Positions 51,462-59,843 of a stretch of 64,000 nt of DNA are shown here, one piece after another. The stretch is from Streptomyces sp. NBC_01235 (GTDB taxonomy: Bacteria; Actinomycetota; Actinomycetes; Streptomycetales; Streptomycetaceae): the NCBI RefSeq assembly GCF_035989285.1, contig NZ_CP108513.1, positions 3,286,001-3,350,000 of the forward strand, written 5' to 3'. Position 1 is the first letter of the stretch. Each line of letters begins with the position of its first letter. The notes beneath the pieces are model-generated. The model made no database searches. It saw nothing but the letters and a program-made list of their open reading frames with translations, and was not told the origin of the DNA. Both the position numbers and the translations under genes were made by a program.

Positions 51462-52787
51462 ATGTCGGTTCCGCAGCTCAACGACGAGCACCGCGGCGAG
51501 GAGATCCTCGCCGTCTTCGACACCGCGTTCGGCGAGCTCCTGGCCGCCGACCCGGCCGCGTTCCGCGTGAAGTTCCGGAAGATGGCGGCCTCGGCGTTCG
51601 CGTTCTACCGGGGCACGGCGGGCCTCTTCTACCACGACCTCGACGCGGAGAAGCGGGGCGGCCCCTTCCTGGACGAGCGCACCTCGCGCGTGTGGATCCA
51701 CGGCGACCTGCACGCGGAGAACTTCGGCACGTACATGGACGCCACGGGCCGGCTGATCTTCAACGTCAACGACTTCGACGAGGCGTACGTCGGCCCCTTC
51801 ACCTGGGACCTCAAGCGCCTCTCCGCCTCCCTCGCCCTCATCGGCTACGCGAAGGCGCTCAGCGACGAGCAGATCAGCGAGCTGGTCGAGGTCTACGCGG
51901 GCGCGTACCGCGAGCGCATCCACGCGCTGGCCACCGGCGCCAAGAGCGACGAGGTGCCGCCCTTCACCCTGGACACCGCCCAGGGCCCGCTCCTCGACGC
52001 GCTGCGCGACGCCCGCTCCCTGACCCGCTTCGGGCTGCTGGACTCCATGACCGAGATCCGTGACTTCGAGCGCCGCTTCGCGCCGGGCGGCGGCTCCATC
52101 GAGCTGGACGCGGCCACCCGCTACAAGGTCCTCGCCGCCTTCGACGGCTACCTGGAGACGCTGCCGGAGACGTCGCTGGCCCGCCCGGACTCCTACCGGG
52201 TGAAGGACGTCGTCGGGCGCCGCGGCATCGGTATCGGCTCGGCCGGCCTGCCGTCGTACAACATCCTCCTGGAGGGCCACAGCGACGCCCTGGAGAACGA
52301 TGTCGTGATCTACATCAAGCAGGCCCAGACCCCGGCGGTCTCCCGGCACATCACCGACCCGGCGATCCGCGGCTACTTCCAGCACGAGGGGCACCGCACG
52401 GTGATCTCCCAGCGCGCCCTCCAGGCGCACGCCGACCCGTGGCTGGGCTGGACCGAGCTGGGCGGCGCGGGCCAGCTGGTCGCCGAGGTCTCGCCGTACG
52501 CGGTCGACCTGGACTGGGGTGACATCGACGACCCGGAGGAGATCGCGGGCGTCGTCGCCGACCTCGGCCGGGCCACGGCCACCATGCACGCGGCGGCGGA
52601 CGACCAGTCCGGCGAGTCCCTCGTCCCGTTCTCCACGGAGCGGGCCATCGACGCGGCGATCGCGGCCGACGAGGAGGGCTTCGCGCCCCTGCTGGTCGAC
52701 TTCGCGCACACCTACGGCGCACGCGCGCGTGCCGACCACCAGATCTTCGTCGACCTGTTCCGCAACGGCCGGATTCCAGGTCTCTAA
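51462..52787 (+). CDS. DUF2252 (kinase-like fold) protein
   Basis: A 441-residue DUF2252 protein, a family with an aminoglycoside-phosphotransferase/protein-kinase-like fold. The catalytic-loop-like HGDLHAENFGTY (residues ~82-93) is followed by the metal-site-like FNVNDFDEAYVGPFTWDLKRL. GRRGIGIGSAG with an early lysine (KDVVG) and YIKQAQTPA could bind nucleotide. GGAGG 9 nt upstream supports the ATG. No substrate is known; phosphotransfer is an inference from the fold. It is divergent from dnaE. Confidence 0.85.
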   Translation: MSVPQLNDEHRGEEILAVFDTAFGELLAADPAAFRVKFRKMAASAFAFYRGTAGLFYHDLDAEKRGGPFLDERTSRVWIHGDLHAENFGTYMDATGRLIFNVNDFDEAYVGPFTWDLKRLSASLALIGYAKALSDEQISELVEVYAGAYRERIHALATGAKSDEVPPFTLDTAQGPLLDALRDARSLTRFGLLDSMTEIRDFERRFAPGGGSIELDAATRYKVLAAFDGYLETLPETSLARPDSYRVKDVVGRRGIGIGSAGLPSYNILLEGHSDALENDVVIYIKQAQTPAVSRHITDPAIRGYFQHEGHRTVISQRALQAHADPWLGWTELGGAGQLVAEVSPYAVDLDWGDIDDPEEIAGVVADLGRATATMHAAADDQSGESLVPFSTERAIDAAIAADEEGFAPLLVDFAHTYGARARADHQIFVDLFRNGRIPGL

Positions 52788-52854
52788 CAGTCCGCTGCTC
52801 ACAGCGACCCTTTAGCGGTCTCTTACAGGAGTACGTGACACACTCTCCTCCGCT

Positions 52855-53547
52855 ATGGACATATCCGGGACCCGCCTCAGAGCCGTACGCGCGGCGCTGT
52901 TCACGGCACTCGTCGTGACGCTCAGCACCGCGTCGCACGTCCTGCTGTCGCGGGCCCCGCTGCCGCTCAACACGGTGGCCGCCGTCGCGGCCGCCGTGTT
53001 CGTCCTCGCGTACGCCCTCGCGGGCCGCGAGTGCGGCTTCGGGCGGATCGCCGCCCTGCTGATCCCGCTCGAGCTGGCGGCCGACACCGTCTTCACCACC
53101 GGCCAGCACGTCTGTTACGGCCGGGCCGGCGGCCCGGTCGCCGGCCCGCTGGCCTCGGTCGGCTGGGACGTGCTGTGCGGCGACGGCACGCCCGTAGGCA
53201 GCCCGCTGGCCCAGGTCACCGGCACCGACACCGACAGGCTCGGCGGGCTTCTCGCCCACGCCGACCCGGCCACCGCGTGGCTGCTGCTCGGCGCGCACGT
53301 CTGCGTCGGCCTGATCGCGGCCGCCTGGCTGCGCCGGGGCGAGCGGGCACTGGCCCAGCTGCTGCGGGCGGCGACCGCGACCACCTTCCGGCCGCTGCTG
53401 CTGGCCGTCGCCGCCGTGACCGTACGACGCTCCCCGGCGGCCCGCCGCCTGCCGCGGCCCGCGCGCCGTACGACCACCGTCCGCGAGCGGATCCTCGTGC
53501 ACTCCCTGGGACGGCGTGGACCGCCGTGCTCGGTCGCCGCGGTCTGA
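52855..53547 (+). CDS. Hypothetical four-span membrane protein
   Basis: A 230-residue protein with hydrophobic helices at ~12-32, 40-56, 60-75 and 138-160, and a long basic C-terminal tail with RRSPAARRLPRPARR. One extracellular loop contains paired cysteines in HVCYGRAGG and VLCGDG that might be linked by a disulfide, interesting because the next gene is a DsbA-like oxidoreductase. I recognise no family. The gap to DUF2252 (67 nt) contains TTTAGCGG and a short AT patch, so it may have its own promoter. Function unknown. Confidence 0.72.
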   Translation: MDISGTRLRAVRAALFTALVVTLSTASHVLLSRAPLPLNTVAAVAAAVFVLAYALAGRECGFGRIAALLIPLELAADTVFTTGQHVCYGRAGGPVAGPLASVGWDVLCGDGTPVGSPLAQVTGTDTDRLGGLLAHADPATAWLLLGAHVCVGLIAAAWLRRGERALAQLLRAATATTFRPLLLAVAAVTVRRSPAARRLPRPARRTTTVRERILVHSLGRRGPPCSVAAV

Positions 53548-53597
53548 ACAGACCAGCACGTCTGCACAGACCAGCACCTCTGCACAGACCCGGGCAG
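53544..53597 (+). repeat. 18-nt direct repeat, about 2.6 copies
   Basis: CTGAACAGACCAGCACGT (53544-53561), CTGCACAGACCAGCACCT (53562-53579) and CTGCACAGACC from 53580 form a head-to-tail array that begins in the last codon of the membrane gene and fills its 3' side. Two substitutions separate the first two copies. It may be replication slippage or a short regulator array before the DsbA-like gene. Confidence 0.7.
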
Positions 53598-53673
53598 CTG
53601 AGCACCACCTCAGTCCCCCAGTCCCCACACGAACTTCCGCGTACCACGTGTGCGCGTCCATTTGGAGAACACC

Positions 53674-54483
53674 ATGAGCAAGCGGAACAGCGCGGCGGCG
53701 AAGACGGCGGCCCGGGAGCGGCTGCGCATCGAGCGCGAGCGCGAGGCCAAGCGGGCCAAGGTCAGGCGGCAGATCATCGTCGCCTGCTCGGCCGTCGGCG
53801 TGCTGGCCCTGGCCGGCGGCATAGGCTACGCCGTCGTCCAGGCGAACAAGCCCAGCTACTGGGACGCGGCGAAGGACGCCAAGGTCGTCGCTCCCGCCAA
53901 CACGTCGGGTTCCAAGGGCACCACCGTGGTCATCGGCAAGAGCACTGCGAAGAAGACCCTCAAGGTCTACGAGGACCCGCGCTGTCCCGTGTGCGCGCAG
54001 TTCGAGCAGACCGTCGGCCCGACCTTGAAGAAGGACCTCGACGCCGGCAAGTACAAGTTCCAGTACATCGGCGCCACGTTCATCGACAACAAGGACAACG
54101 GCGAGGGCTCCAAGAACGCGCTGAGCGCCCTGGGCGCCGCGCTGAACGTCAGCTCCGAGGCGTTCCTCGAGTACAAGACCGCGCTGTACTCGGCGAAGTG
54201 GCACCCGGACGAGACGACCGACAAGTTCAAGGACGACGCCTATCTCATCAAGGTCGCGAACACCGTGACCGCGCTGAAGGACAACACCAAGTTCCAGGAC
54301 GCGGTCAAGAAGGGCACCTACGACGCCTGGGCGATGGCCATGTCGAAGACGTTCGACGACAACAAGGAGGGCGTGAACGGCACGCCGGGCTTCGTCATGG
54401 ACGGCAAGCAGCTCAACGGCGGCAACCCGCTGCTGACGGTGGCCGACTTCGAGAAGGTGGTGGGCGAGGCTCTCAAGGGCTGA
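53674..54483 (+). CDS. Membrane-anchored DsbA-like thioredoxin-fold protein 2
   Basis: A 269-residue paralogue of the protein at 22321-23100 with the same build: basic N-terminus (residues 1-33), one span (~34-57) and an external DsbA-like domain. The active site is CPVC (C104, C107) in YEDPRCPVC and the cis-proline loop GTPGFVMDG. GGAG 7 nt upstream supports ATG 53674. It lies before PhoD with a 13-bp terminator between them. It could introduce disulfides into exported proteins including the neighbouring PhoD, which however shows few cysteines, so this is weak. Confidence 0.9.
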   Translation: MSKRNSAAAKTAARERLRIEREREAKRAKVRRQIIVACSAVGVLALAGGIGYAVVQANKPSYWDAAKDAKVVAPANTSGSKGTTVVIGKSTAKKTLKVYEDPRCPVCAQFEQTVGPTLKKDLDAGKYKFQYIGATFIDNKDNGEGSKNALSALGAALNVSSEAFLEYKTALYSAKWHPDETTDKFKDDAYLIKVANTVTALKDNTKFQDAVKKGTYDAWAMAMSKTFDDNKEGVNGTPGFVMDGKQLNGGNPLLTVADFEKVVGEALKG

Positions 54484-54513
54484 CGCCGACGGGGAATCCC
54501 AGCCTCCGCGTGA

Positions 54514-54546
54514 AGAGCGGGCGAACATTCCAAGTTCGCCCGCTCT
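54514..54546 (+). terminator. Terminator between DsbA-like gene and phoD
   Basis: A 13-bp perfect stem, 54514-54526 with 54534-54546 (core GAGCGGGCGAAC / GTTCGCCCGCTC), loop of 7 nt, 31 nt after the stop. It isolates phoD transcriptionally. Confidence 0.85.
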
Positions 54547-54554
54547 CCGCGCAT

Positions 54555-54576
54555 ACCGATCAGTAACCTGATCGGT
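54555..54576 (+). promoter_or_regulatory. Inverted repeat directly before phoD GTG
   Basis: ACCGATCAG-taac-CTGATCGGT, a perfect 9-bp inverted repeat ending one base before the phoD start codon at 54578. No ribosome site is visible between it and the GTG, which suggests a leaderless transcript or a hairpin that controls ribosome access. It could also be a repressor operator. Confidence 0.5.
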
Positions 54577-54577
54577 C

Positions 54578-56248
54578 GTGACCAGTCGATACAGATCATC
54601 CGAGGCGCCCCAGGGCCCCAACTCCCCTTCGCCCCGCCGACGTACGGTCGTCAAGGCCGCGGCGGCGACCGCTGTCCTGGCCGGCCCGCTCGCCGCCGCG
54701 CTCCCGGCCCGCGCCGCCGCGGACACTCCGGCCTTCCTGCACGGTGTCGCCTCCGGCGACCCGCTGCCCGACGGCGTGCTGCTGTGGACCCGCGTGACGC
54801 CCACCGCCGAGGCGATACCCGGCTCCGGGCTCGGCCCCGACACCGAGGTGAGCTGGGTCGTCGCCCGGGACAAGGCGCTGACGAACATCGTCGCCAAGGG
54901 CTCCACCACCGCCACGGCCGCGACCGACCACACCGTCAAGGCCGACATCCGCGGCCTGGCGCCCGCGACCGACTACTACTTCCGTTTCTCGGCCGGCGGC
55001 ACCGACTCCCCGATGGCGCGCACCCGCACCGCGCCGGCGGCGGACGCGGCCGTGACGGGCCTGCGCTTCGGCGTGGTCTCCTGCGCCAACTGGGAGGCCG
55101 GCTACTTCTCCTCGTACCGTCACCTCGCGGCCCGCGGCGACCTGGACGCCTGGCTGCATCTCGGCGACTACATCTACGAGTACGGCACCGGCGAGTACGG
55201 CGCCCGCGGGACGGTGGTCCGCCAGACGGCGCCCACGCACGAGATCCTCACGCTCGCCGACTACCGCACCCGGCACGGCAAGTACAAGACGGACCCGGAC
55301 CTGCAGGCCCTGCACGCCAAGGCGCCGGTCGTCGCGATCTGGGACGACCACGAGTTCGCCAACGACACCTGGTCGGGCGGCGCGGAGAACCACACCGAGG
55401 GCACCGAGGGCGCCTGGCCGGCCCGTCAGGCGGCCGCCAAGCAGGCCTACTTCGAGTGGATGCCGGTCCGCCCGGCCATCGCCGGCACCACCTACCGCCG
55501 GCTGCGCTTCGGCAAGCTCGCCGACCTGTCCCTGCTGGACCTGCGCTCGTTCCGCTCGCAGCAGGTCGCCGTCGGCAACGGCACCGTCGACGACCCGGAC
55601 CGTACGATCACCGGGCGCGCCCAACTGGACTGGCTGAAGGCCGGCCTGAAGACGTCCGACACCACCTGGCGGCTGGTCGGCAACTCGGTGATGATCTCCC
55701 CGTTCGCCATCGGCTCGCTCTCCGCGGACCTGCTCAAGCCGCTCGCCAAGCTGCTCGGCCTGCCGCAGGAGGGCCTCGCCCTCAACACCGACCAGTGGGA
55801 CGGCTACACCGACGACCGTCGCGAACTCCTCGCCCACCTGCGCTCCAACGCCATCGGCAACACCGTCTTCCTGACCGGTGACATCCACATGGCGTGGGCG
55901 AACGACGTGCCGGTGGACGCGGGCACCTACCCCCTGTCGGCCTCGGCCGCCACTGAGTTCGTGGTCACCTCGGTGACCTCCGACAACCTCGACGACATCG
56001 TGAAGGTCCCCGAGGGCACCCTCACCGCGATCGCCTCCCCGATCATCCGGGCGGCCAACCGGCACGTCCACTTCGTCGACACCGACCGGCACGGCTACGG
56101 CGTCCTGGACATCACCGCCGAGCGCGCGCAGATGGACTACTACGTCCTGTCCGACCGCACGAACGCCGAGGCGACCTCGGCCTGGGCTCGTTCGTACCGC
56201 ACGCGCACCGGCACACAGAAGGTCGAGCGCACCTACGACCCCGTATAG
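54578..56248 (+). CDS. phoD: Alkaline phosphatase D (PhoD)
   Basis: A 556-residue secreted phosphodiesterase/phosphatase. The N-terminus carries a twin-arginine signal ([19 protein letters not shown]) and cleavage after ALPARA. PhoD blocks follow: [50 protein letters not shown] with metal-binding Asp, [24 protein letters not shown], and [13 protein letters not shown] near the C-terminus. It cleaves phosphate esters outside the cell using Fe/Ca, exported folded through Tat. In Streptomyces phoD belongs to the phosphate-starvation PhoP regulon; I see no certain PHO box. GTG 54578 has no Shine-Dalgarno sequence. Confidence 0.95.
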   Translation: MTSRYRSSEAPQGPNSPSPRRRTVVKAAAATAVLAGPLAAALPARAAADTPAFLHGVASGDPLPDGVLLWTRVTPTAEAIPGSGLGPDTEVSWVVARDKALTNIVAKGSTTATAATDHTVKADIRGLAPATDYYFRFSAGGTDSPMARTRTAPAADAAVTGLRFGVVSCANWEAGYFSSYRHLAARGDLDAWLHLGDYIYEYGTGEYGARGTVVRQTAPTHEILTLADYRTRHGKYKTDPDLQALHAKAPVVAIWDDHEFANDTWSGGAENHTEGTEGAWPARQAAAKQAYFEWMPVRPAIAGTTYRRLRFGKLADLSLLDLRSFRSQQVAVGNGTVDDPDRTITGRAQLDWLKAGLKTSDTTWRLVGNSVMISPFAIGSLSADLLKPLAKLLGLPQEGLALNTDQWDGYTDDRRELLAHLRSNAIGNTVFLTGDIHMAWANDVPVDAGTYPLSASAATEFVVTSVTSDNLDDIVKVPEGTLTAIASPIIRAANRHVHFVDTDRHGYGVLDITAERAQMDYYVLSDRTNAEATSAWARSYRTRTGTQKVERTYDPV

Positions 56249-56298
56249 AAAATAATTCCGAACGAAGCCAGGAAGATCTTGCTGGCGTCGCACGCGCA

Positions 56299-56331
56299 GA
56301 CGGACCGTCATGTTGACGGTCCGTCAGTTTT
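56299..56331 (+). terminator. Intrinsic terminator after phoD
   Basis: GACGGACCGTCA (56299-56310) pairs perfectly with TGACGGTCCGTC (56314-56325), 3-nt loop, followed by AGTTTTAT. It is the only terminator here with a clear T-tract. It lies only 18 nt before the ATG of the next gene, which thus may depend on readthrough or on a promoter inside the stem region. Confidence 0.92.
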
Positions 56332-56348
56332 ATGACGATTGGAGTCAC

Positions 56349-56702
56349 ATGGCCACCCCCCAAAGTGTCCTGACGAAGACCGCAGTGCTCGGCGCCGCCC
56401 TTGTCCTCGCCGGACTCACCACCACGTCTGCCGAGGCGCAGGAAGCCACGGCGGCAGCGGCACCGGCATTCGTCAACCTGACCACCGCCGAAAGCTCTCC
56501 CATATACGCCCAGCCCAGCTCCTCGTCGACGAGGTACAGCACGCAGCCGCGAGGCACGACCCTGCGGATCCAGTGCTCGACCTACCAGACCCCCTCGGGG
56601 AACCTGTGGTACAGGATCTACGACTCCCAGCCGACGGCCTGGGTGTGGTCCGGCCACTTCCCGTCGCAGGTGCACCGGCCCAAGGAGTGCTTCCCGGGCT
56701 AG
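56349..56702 (+). CDS. Small secreted SH3-like protein
   Basis: A 117-residue protein with a signal peptide (TKTAVLGAALVLAGLTTTSAEA) and a mature part of about 80 residues. The motif pattern (PIYAQPSSSSTRYSTQPRGTTLRIQC, GNLWYRIYDSQPTAWVWSGHF) matches bacterial SH3-like domains of the cell wall type with two cysteines (IQC and KECFPG) that can form a disulfide. GGAG 5 nt upstream fixes ATG 56349. Probably binds cell wall or another exported protein; no ligand known. Confidence 0.78.
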   Translation: MATPQSVLTKTAVLGAALVLAGLTTTSAEAQEATAAAAPAFVNLTTAESSPIYAQPSSSSTRYSTQPRGTTLRIQCSTYQTPSGNLWYRIYDSQPTAWVWSGHFPSQVHRPKECFPG

Positions 56703-56753
56703 GGTCTCCGACGTTCCACAACGCCGCTGGTCGCAGTTGACCGAAGGTGAACA

Positions 56754-56792
56754 GACGGGCCCGGGTCATCCGCCGGATGGCCCGGGCCCGTC
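56754..56792. terminator. Bidirectional terminator
   Basis: Arms 56754-56772 and 56774-56792 are complementary over 19 positions with one G-T wobble and an effective loop of 3 nt. It lies between the convergent SH3-like gene and dienelactone-hydrolase-like gene. Confidence 0.9.
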
Positions 56793-56826
56793 GGCCGGAA
56801 GCCTGTCGCCCCGGTGCCGCGGACCG

Positions 56827-57396
56827 CTACAGCGTTTGGAGGAAGCCGAGCGCCACCCGCCAGGTGGCCTCGGCGGCCTCCCCGTCGTAGTCGGGCAGGT
56901 CGGGGTCGGTGTACAGGTGCCCGGCGCCCGCGTACCGGTAGATCTCCACGTCGGCACCGGCTCTGCCCATCTGCAGATACCAGGCGCTCAGCCAGTCGTC
57001 GGTCTCGAACGGGTCCGGCTCCGCGACATGCAGCTGCACGGGGAGGCCGTCCACCGAGACGTTCGGCGCGAGGTCCGAGGTGCCGTGCAGGAGCAGCAGG
57101 CCGCGCGCCTTGTCGTCGCCGAGGGCGAGGGTCTGCGCGATCGACGCGCCCAACGAGAACCCGGAGTACACCAGCCCGCGCTCCGAGTAGGGCGCGGCGG
57201 CCAGGACGGCTCTCTTCAGCAGCTCGTCCTTGCCGATCTCCTCGTTGTGGGCCATGCCCTCCTCGACCGTGTCGAACGTGCGCCCCGCGAAGAGGTCCGG
57301 CGTCCACACCTCATGCCCGGCGGCGCGCAGCCGGTCCGCCGCCGCGCGCACCGCGGGCCGAAGACCATAGGTCGAGTGAAAAAGCATGATGTTCAT
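56827..57396 (-). CDS. Dienelactone hydrolase family alpha/beta-hydrolase
   Basis: A 189-residue alpha/beta-hydrolase with DLH-family layout. The nucleophile elbow is GFSLGAS, with serine instead of the cysteine of true dienelactone hydrolase. The catalytic aspartate is likely in AEPDPFETDDW and the histidine in GAGHLYTD. HSTYGLRPAVRAAADRLRAAGH starts the fold. It should be a carboxyl-ester hydrolase; the substrate is unknown. ATG 57396 starts the protein directly after a 405-nt gene-poor gap. Confidence 0.85.
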   Translation of the reverse strand: MNIMLFHSTYGLRPAVRAAADRLRAAGHEVWTPDLFAGRTFDTVEEGMAHNEEIGKDELLKRAVLAAAPYSERGLVYSGFSLGASIAQTLALGDDKARGLLLLHGTSDLAPNVSVDGLPVQLHVAEPDPFETDDWLSAWYLQMGRAGADVEIYRYAGAGHLYTDPDLPDYDGEAAEATWRVALGFLQTL

Positions 57397-57801
57397 GCGC
57401 CCATGGTGCCAGCGTCTCTGATCAGCTTGGCGATCCCATGCAAGACGTGGTGTCCGGCATGGGTCGTGCCCACCGTGGAGGGGTGGCGTGGGCGTGCAGG
57501 CGGAATCCTGCGCCCAGTGCTGCTCCTCGTGGCCGGTGCCGGCCGGATGGGGGTGCCCCCGGACGGAGTCCGGGGGAGAGTGCGCTGATCGTCGTCACGC
57601 TCTGGTGCGGGTGGGCCGCGCGGGGCAACCGGGGCCGGTCCGTTGGTGCGTGTCCCTGCGGACGCTTGCCCGCCGGACCCGAGGGTCCGGCGGGGGAGGG
57701 CGCCCTGCGTCGCCTGGGCGCGGAGCGTGCGGAAAGGCGTGAGCCTGCACTGACAACGCCATGCGTGTGCCTCCTCACAGAAGTCGCATGTTCAAGGTCC
57801 C
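57397..57801. other. 405-nt gap with two common Streptomyces hairpin repeats
   Basis: No convincing gene occupies this gap; the open frames on both strands lack start signals or known domains. It holds CCCCCGGAC (57556-57564) / GTCCGGGGG (57568-57576) and CCGCCGGACCC (57670-57680) / GGGTCCGGCGG (57683-57693). Both are in the promoter region shared by the dienelactone-hydrolase-like and MscS genes. Confidence 0.6.
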
Positions 57802-58935
57802 ATGGACCCGGTTACGTTCGAAGGCATGGAGAACCTGCTCCGGCCCGTGATCGTGGTCGGCGGTTCGGTCGTGCTGACAGTCCTCATCGGCTGGGCCACC
57901 GACCGTCTGCTGTCCAAGGCCGACCGACGCCACCCCGAGACCCCGATGTGGGGGCTGCTGCGCCGTGGCCGCATCCCGTACCAGCTCGTGCTGTGCGCGG
58001 CGATGCTGAGAGGGTCCTACGACGAGGCGCAGCTGCTGGAGGACCACCGGACCGGCATCGGCCAGGCCCTCACCCTGGTGCTGATCGGCGCGGCGGCGTG
58101 GCTGGTGATCCGGATCGCGGGGGCGATCGTGGAGACGTCGTACTCGCGCTACGCGCGCATGCACCGCGATCCGGCCCGGGTCCGACGGGTGCGGACCCAG
58201 GTGTCGCTGATCATGCGGGTGGTGGCGGCCGTCGTCGGCGTGGTGGCCGTGGCCGCGATGCTGCTGACGTTCCCCGCCATGCGCGCGGCGGGCGCCTCGC
58301 TGCTGGCCTCGGCCGGCATCCTCGGCATCGTCGCCGGTGTGGCCGCCCAGTCGACGCTGAGCAACATGTTCGCCGGGCTGCAGATCGCCTTCGGCGACAT
58401 GGTGCGCATCGGCGACACCGTGGTGGTGGACGGCGAGTGGGGCACGGTCGAGGAGATCACCCTGACCTTCCTGACCGTGCGCACCTGGGACGAGCGCCGG
58501 ATCACGATGCCGGTGTCGTACTTCACCTCCAAGCCGTTCGAGAACTGGTCGCGCGGCACCCCGCAGATGACCGGCATCGTCTACTTCCACGTCGACCACA
58601 CGGCGCCGATCGACGCGATGCGCGAGAAGCTGCGCGACATCCTGCGCGAGTGCCCCGCCTGGGACGGCCGCGCCTGCGGCCTGGACGTCACGGACACCAC
58701 CCCCAACACCATGCAGGTGCGGGCCCTGGTCACGGCGAAGGACGCCGACGACATCTGGACGGTGCGGGTCACCGTCCGCGAGCAGATGGTGCGCTGGCTG
58801 GCCCGGGAGCACCCGTACGCGCTCCCGAGGGTCAACACGGCGGACGCGACCCCGCCGCCGGGCGGACACCTCCCCCGGCAGTCCTCCTCCCGGGACGGGA
58901 TCGCCTCCCCGGACGGGGCCGCCCGCCGCCTGTGA
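57802..58935 (+). CDS. MscS-family mechanosensitive channel
   Basis: A 377-residue small-conductance channel with helices at ~12-30, 85-105 and 130-152, followed by the pore helix ASLLASAGILGIVAGVAAQSTLSNMFAGLQIAF, rich in Gly/Ala as in MscS TM3. The beta-domain block GDMVRIGDTVVVDGEWGTVEEITLTFLTVRTWDERR continues. A Pro/Ser/Asp-rich tail ends the protein. It should release solutes on hypo-osmotic shock. ATG 57802 is used; ATG 57826 (MENLL) is a possible alternative. Confidence 0.9.
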   Translation: MDPVTFEGMENLLRPVIVVGGSVVLTVLIGWATDRLLSKADRRHPETPMWGLLRRGRIPYQLVLCAAMLRGSYDEAQLLEDHRTGIGQALTLVLIGAAAWLVIRIAGAIVETSYSRYARMHRDPARVRRVRTQVSLIMRVVAAVVGVVAVAAMLLTFPAMRAAGASLLASAGILGIVAGVAAQSTLSNMFAGLQIAFGDMVRIGDTVVVDGEWGTVEEITLTFLTVRTWDERRITMPVSYFTSKPFENWSRGTPQMTGIVYFHVDHTAPIDAMREKLRDILRECPAWDGRACGLDVTDTTPNTMQVRALVTAKDADDIWTVRVTVREQMVRWLAREHPYALPRVNTADATPPPGGHLPRQSSSRDGIASPDGAARRL

Positions 58936-58945
58936 GGCGAACCGT

Positions 58946-59686
58946 TCAGTTGCCGCGCTCGGCGCCGCCGTTGACCTGGACGACCTGCGAGGTGACGTGT
59001 CCGGCGCCGGGTGAGGCGAGCCAGTGCAGGGTGGCGGCGACGTCCCCGGGCGTACCGGCCCGCCCGGTGAGGGTGTCGCCGATGAGCCGCTCACGCCGGG
59101 CGGGGTCGATGGCGTCCCCGAAGAAACCGGTGTCCTCGACGTACCCGGGCGCGACGACGTTCACGGTGATCCCGCGCGCACCGAGTTCCCGGGCCAGGTC
59201 ATGGGCGTACGGATGCAACGCGGCCTTGGCGCCCGCGTACGCCCCGCTCCCCGACCCCCGGTAGGCGGCGATCGAGCTGACGAACAGCACCCGCCCGCCC
59301 GGCGAGGCGAGCCGGTCCTTCAGCGCCTCGGTGAGAAGGGCGGCGGAGAGAGTGTTGATCCGGAAGTTCACGGTCCAGTTGTGCGCGACCCGGTCGAGCG
59401 GATCGTCACTCCCGGCCGACGGTTCGAGATGCCCGGCGCCCCCGGCACTGTGGACGATCACATCGACGGTCCCGAACTCCTTCGCCACGAACCGGGCGAC
59501 CCCTCTGACCTCCTCGGGCTCGCTCAGATCCGCGGCATAGGTCAACGCCCCGGCCACCCCGGCCTTCTCCAGCACCTCTGCCCGCCGCCCGAGCAGCAGC
59601 ACCTGGTCCCCGTCCGCGGCGAAGGCCCGCGCCGCCGCGAGCCCGATTCCCGTACCGCCACCGCTGATCACCACATTGCGTGCCAT
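58946..59686 (-). CDS. SDR-family oxidoreductase
   Basis: A 246-residue short-chain dehydrogenase/reductase. The NAD(P)-binding GGGTGIG is at residues ~9-15, GRRAEVL follows beta-2, SAGG marks the NNAG equivalent, and the catalytic triad is Ser in VSSIAA with YAGAKAAL (Tyr, Lys). The C-terminal VVQVNGGAE is the usual SDR end. The GRR after beta-2 favours NADPH. ATG 59686 begins the protein; the stop is 10 nt from the convergent MscS stop. Substrate unknown. Confidence 0.9.
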   Translation of the reverse strand: MARNVVISGGGTGIGLAAARAFAADGDQVLLLGRRAEVLEKAGVAGALTYAADLSEPEEVRGVARFVAKEFGTVDVIVHSAGGAGHLEPSAGSDDPLDRVAHNWTVNFRINTLSAALLTEALKDRLASPGGRVLFVSSIAAYRGSGSGAYAGAKAALHPYAHDLARELGARGITVNVVAPGYVEDTGFFGDAIDPARRERLIGDTLTGRAGTPGDVAATLHWLASPGAGHVTSQVVQVNGGAERGN

Positions 59687-59843
59687 GATCCCGAGCGTAA
59701 CCACGGGTGTCGGCGAAGGCCACGATGCTCTACGAGACCGCCGCGCACGAGTCATGGACGAGACGGCCGTGTACGAGACGGCCGCGCATGGGGCCGCCGC
59801 GGACGAAACCGCCGTTCACGAGAGCGCCGCGAACGCGGCGGGG

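Noticed and set aside
53850..54480. A copper- or haem-trafficking role for the DsbA-like protein
   Set aside because: No metal motif besides CPVC; the thioredoxin-like oxidoreductase call is sufficient.
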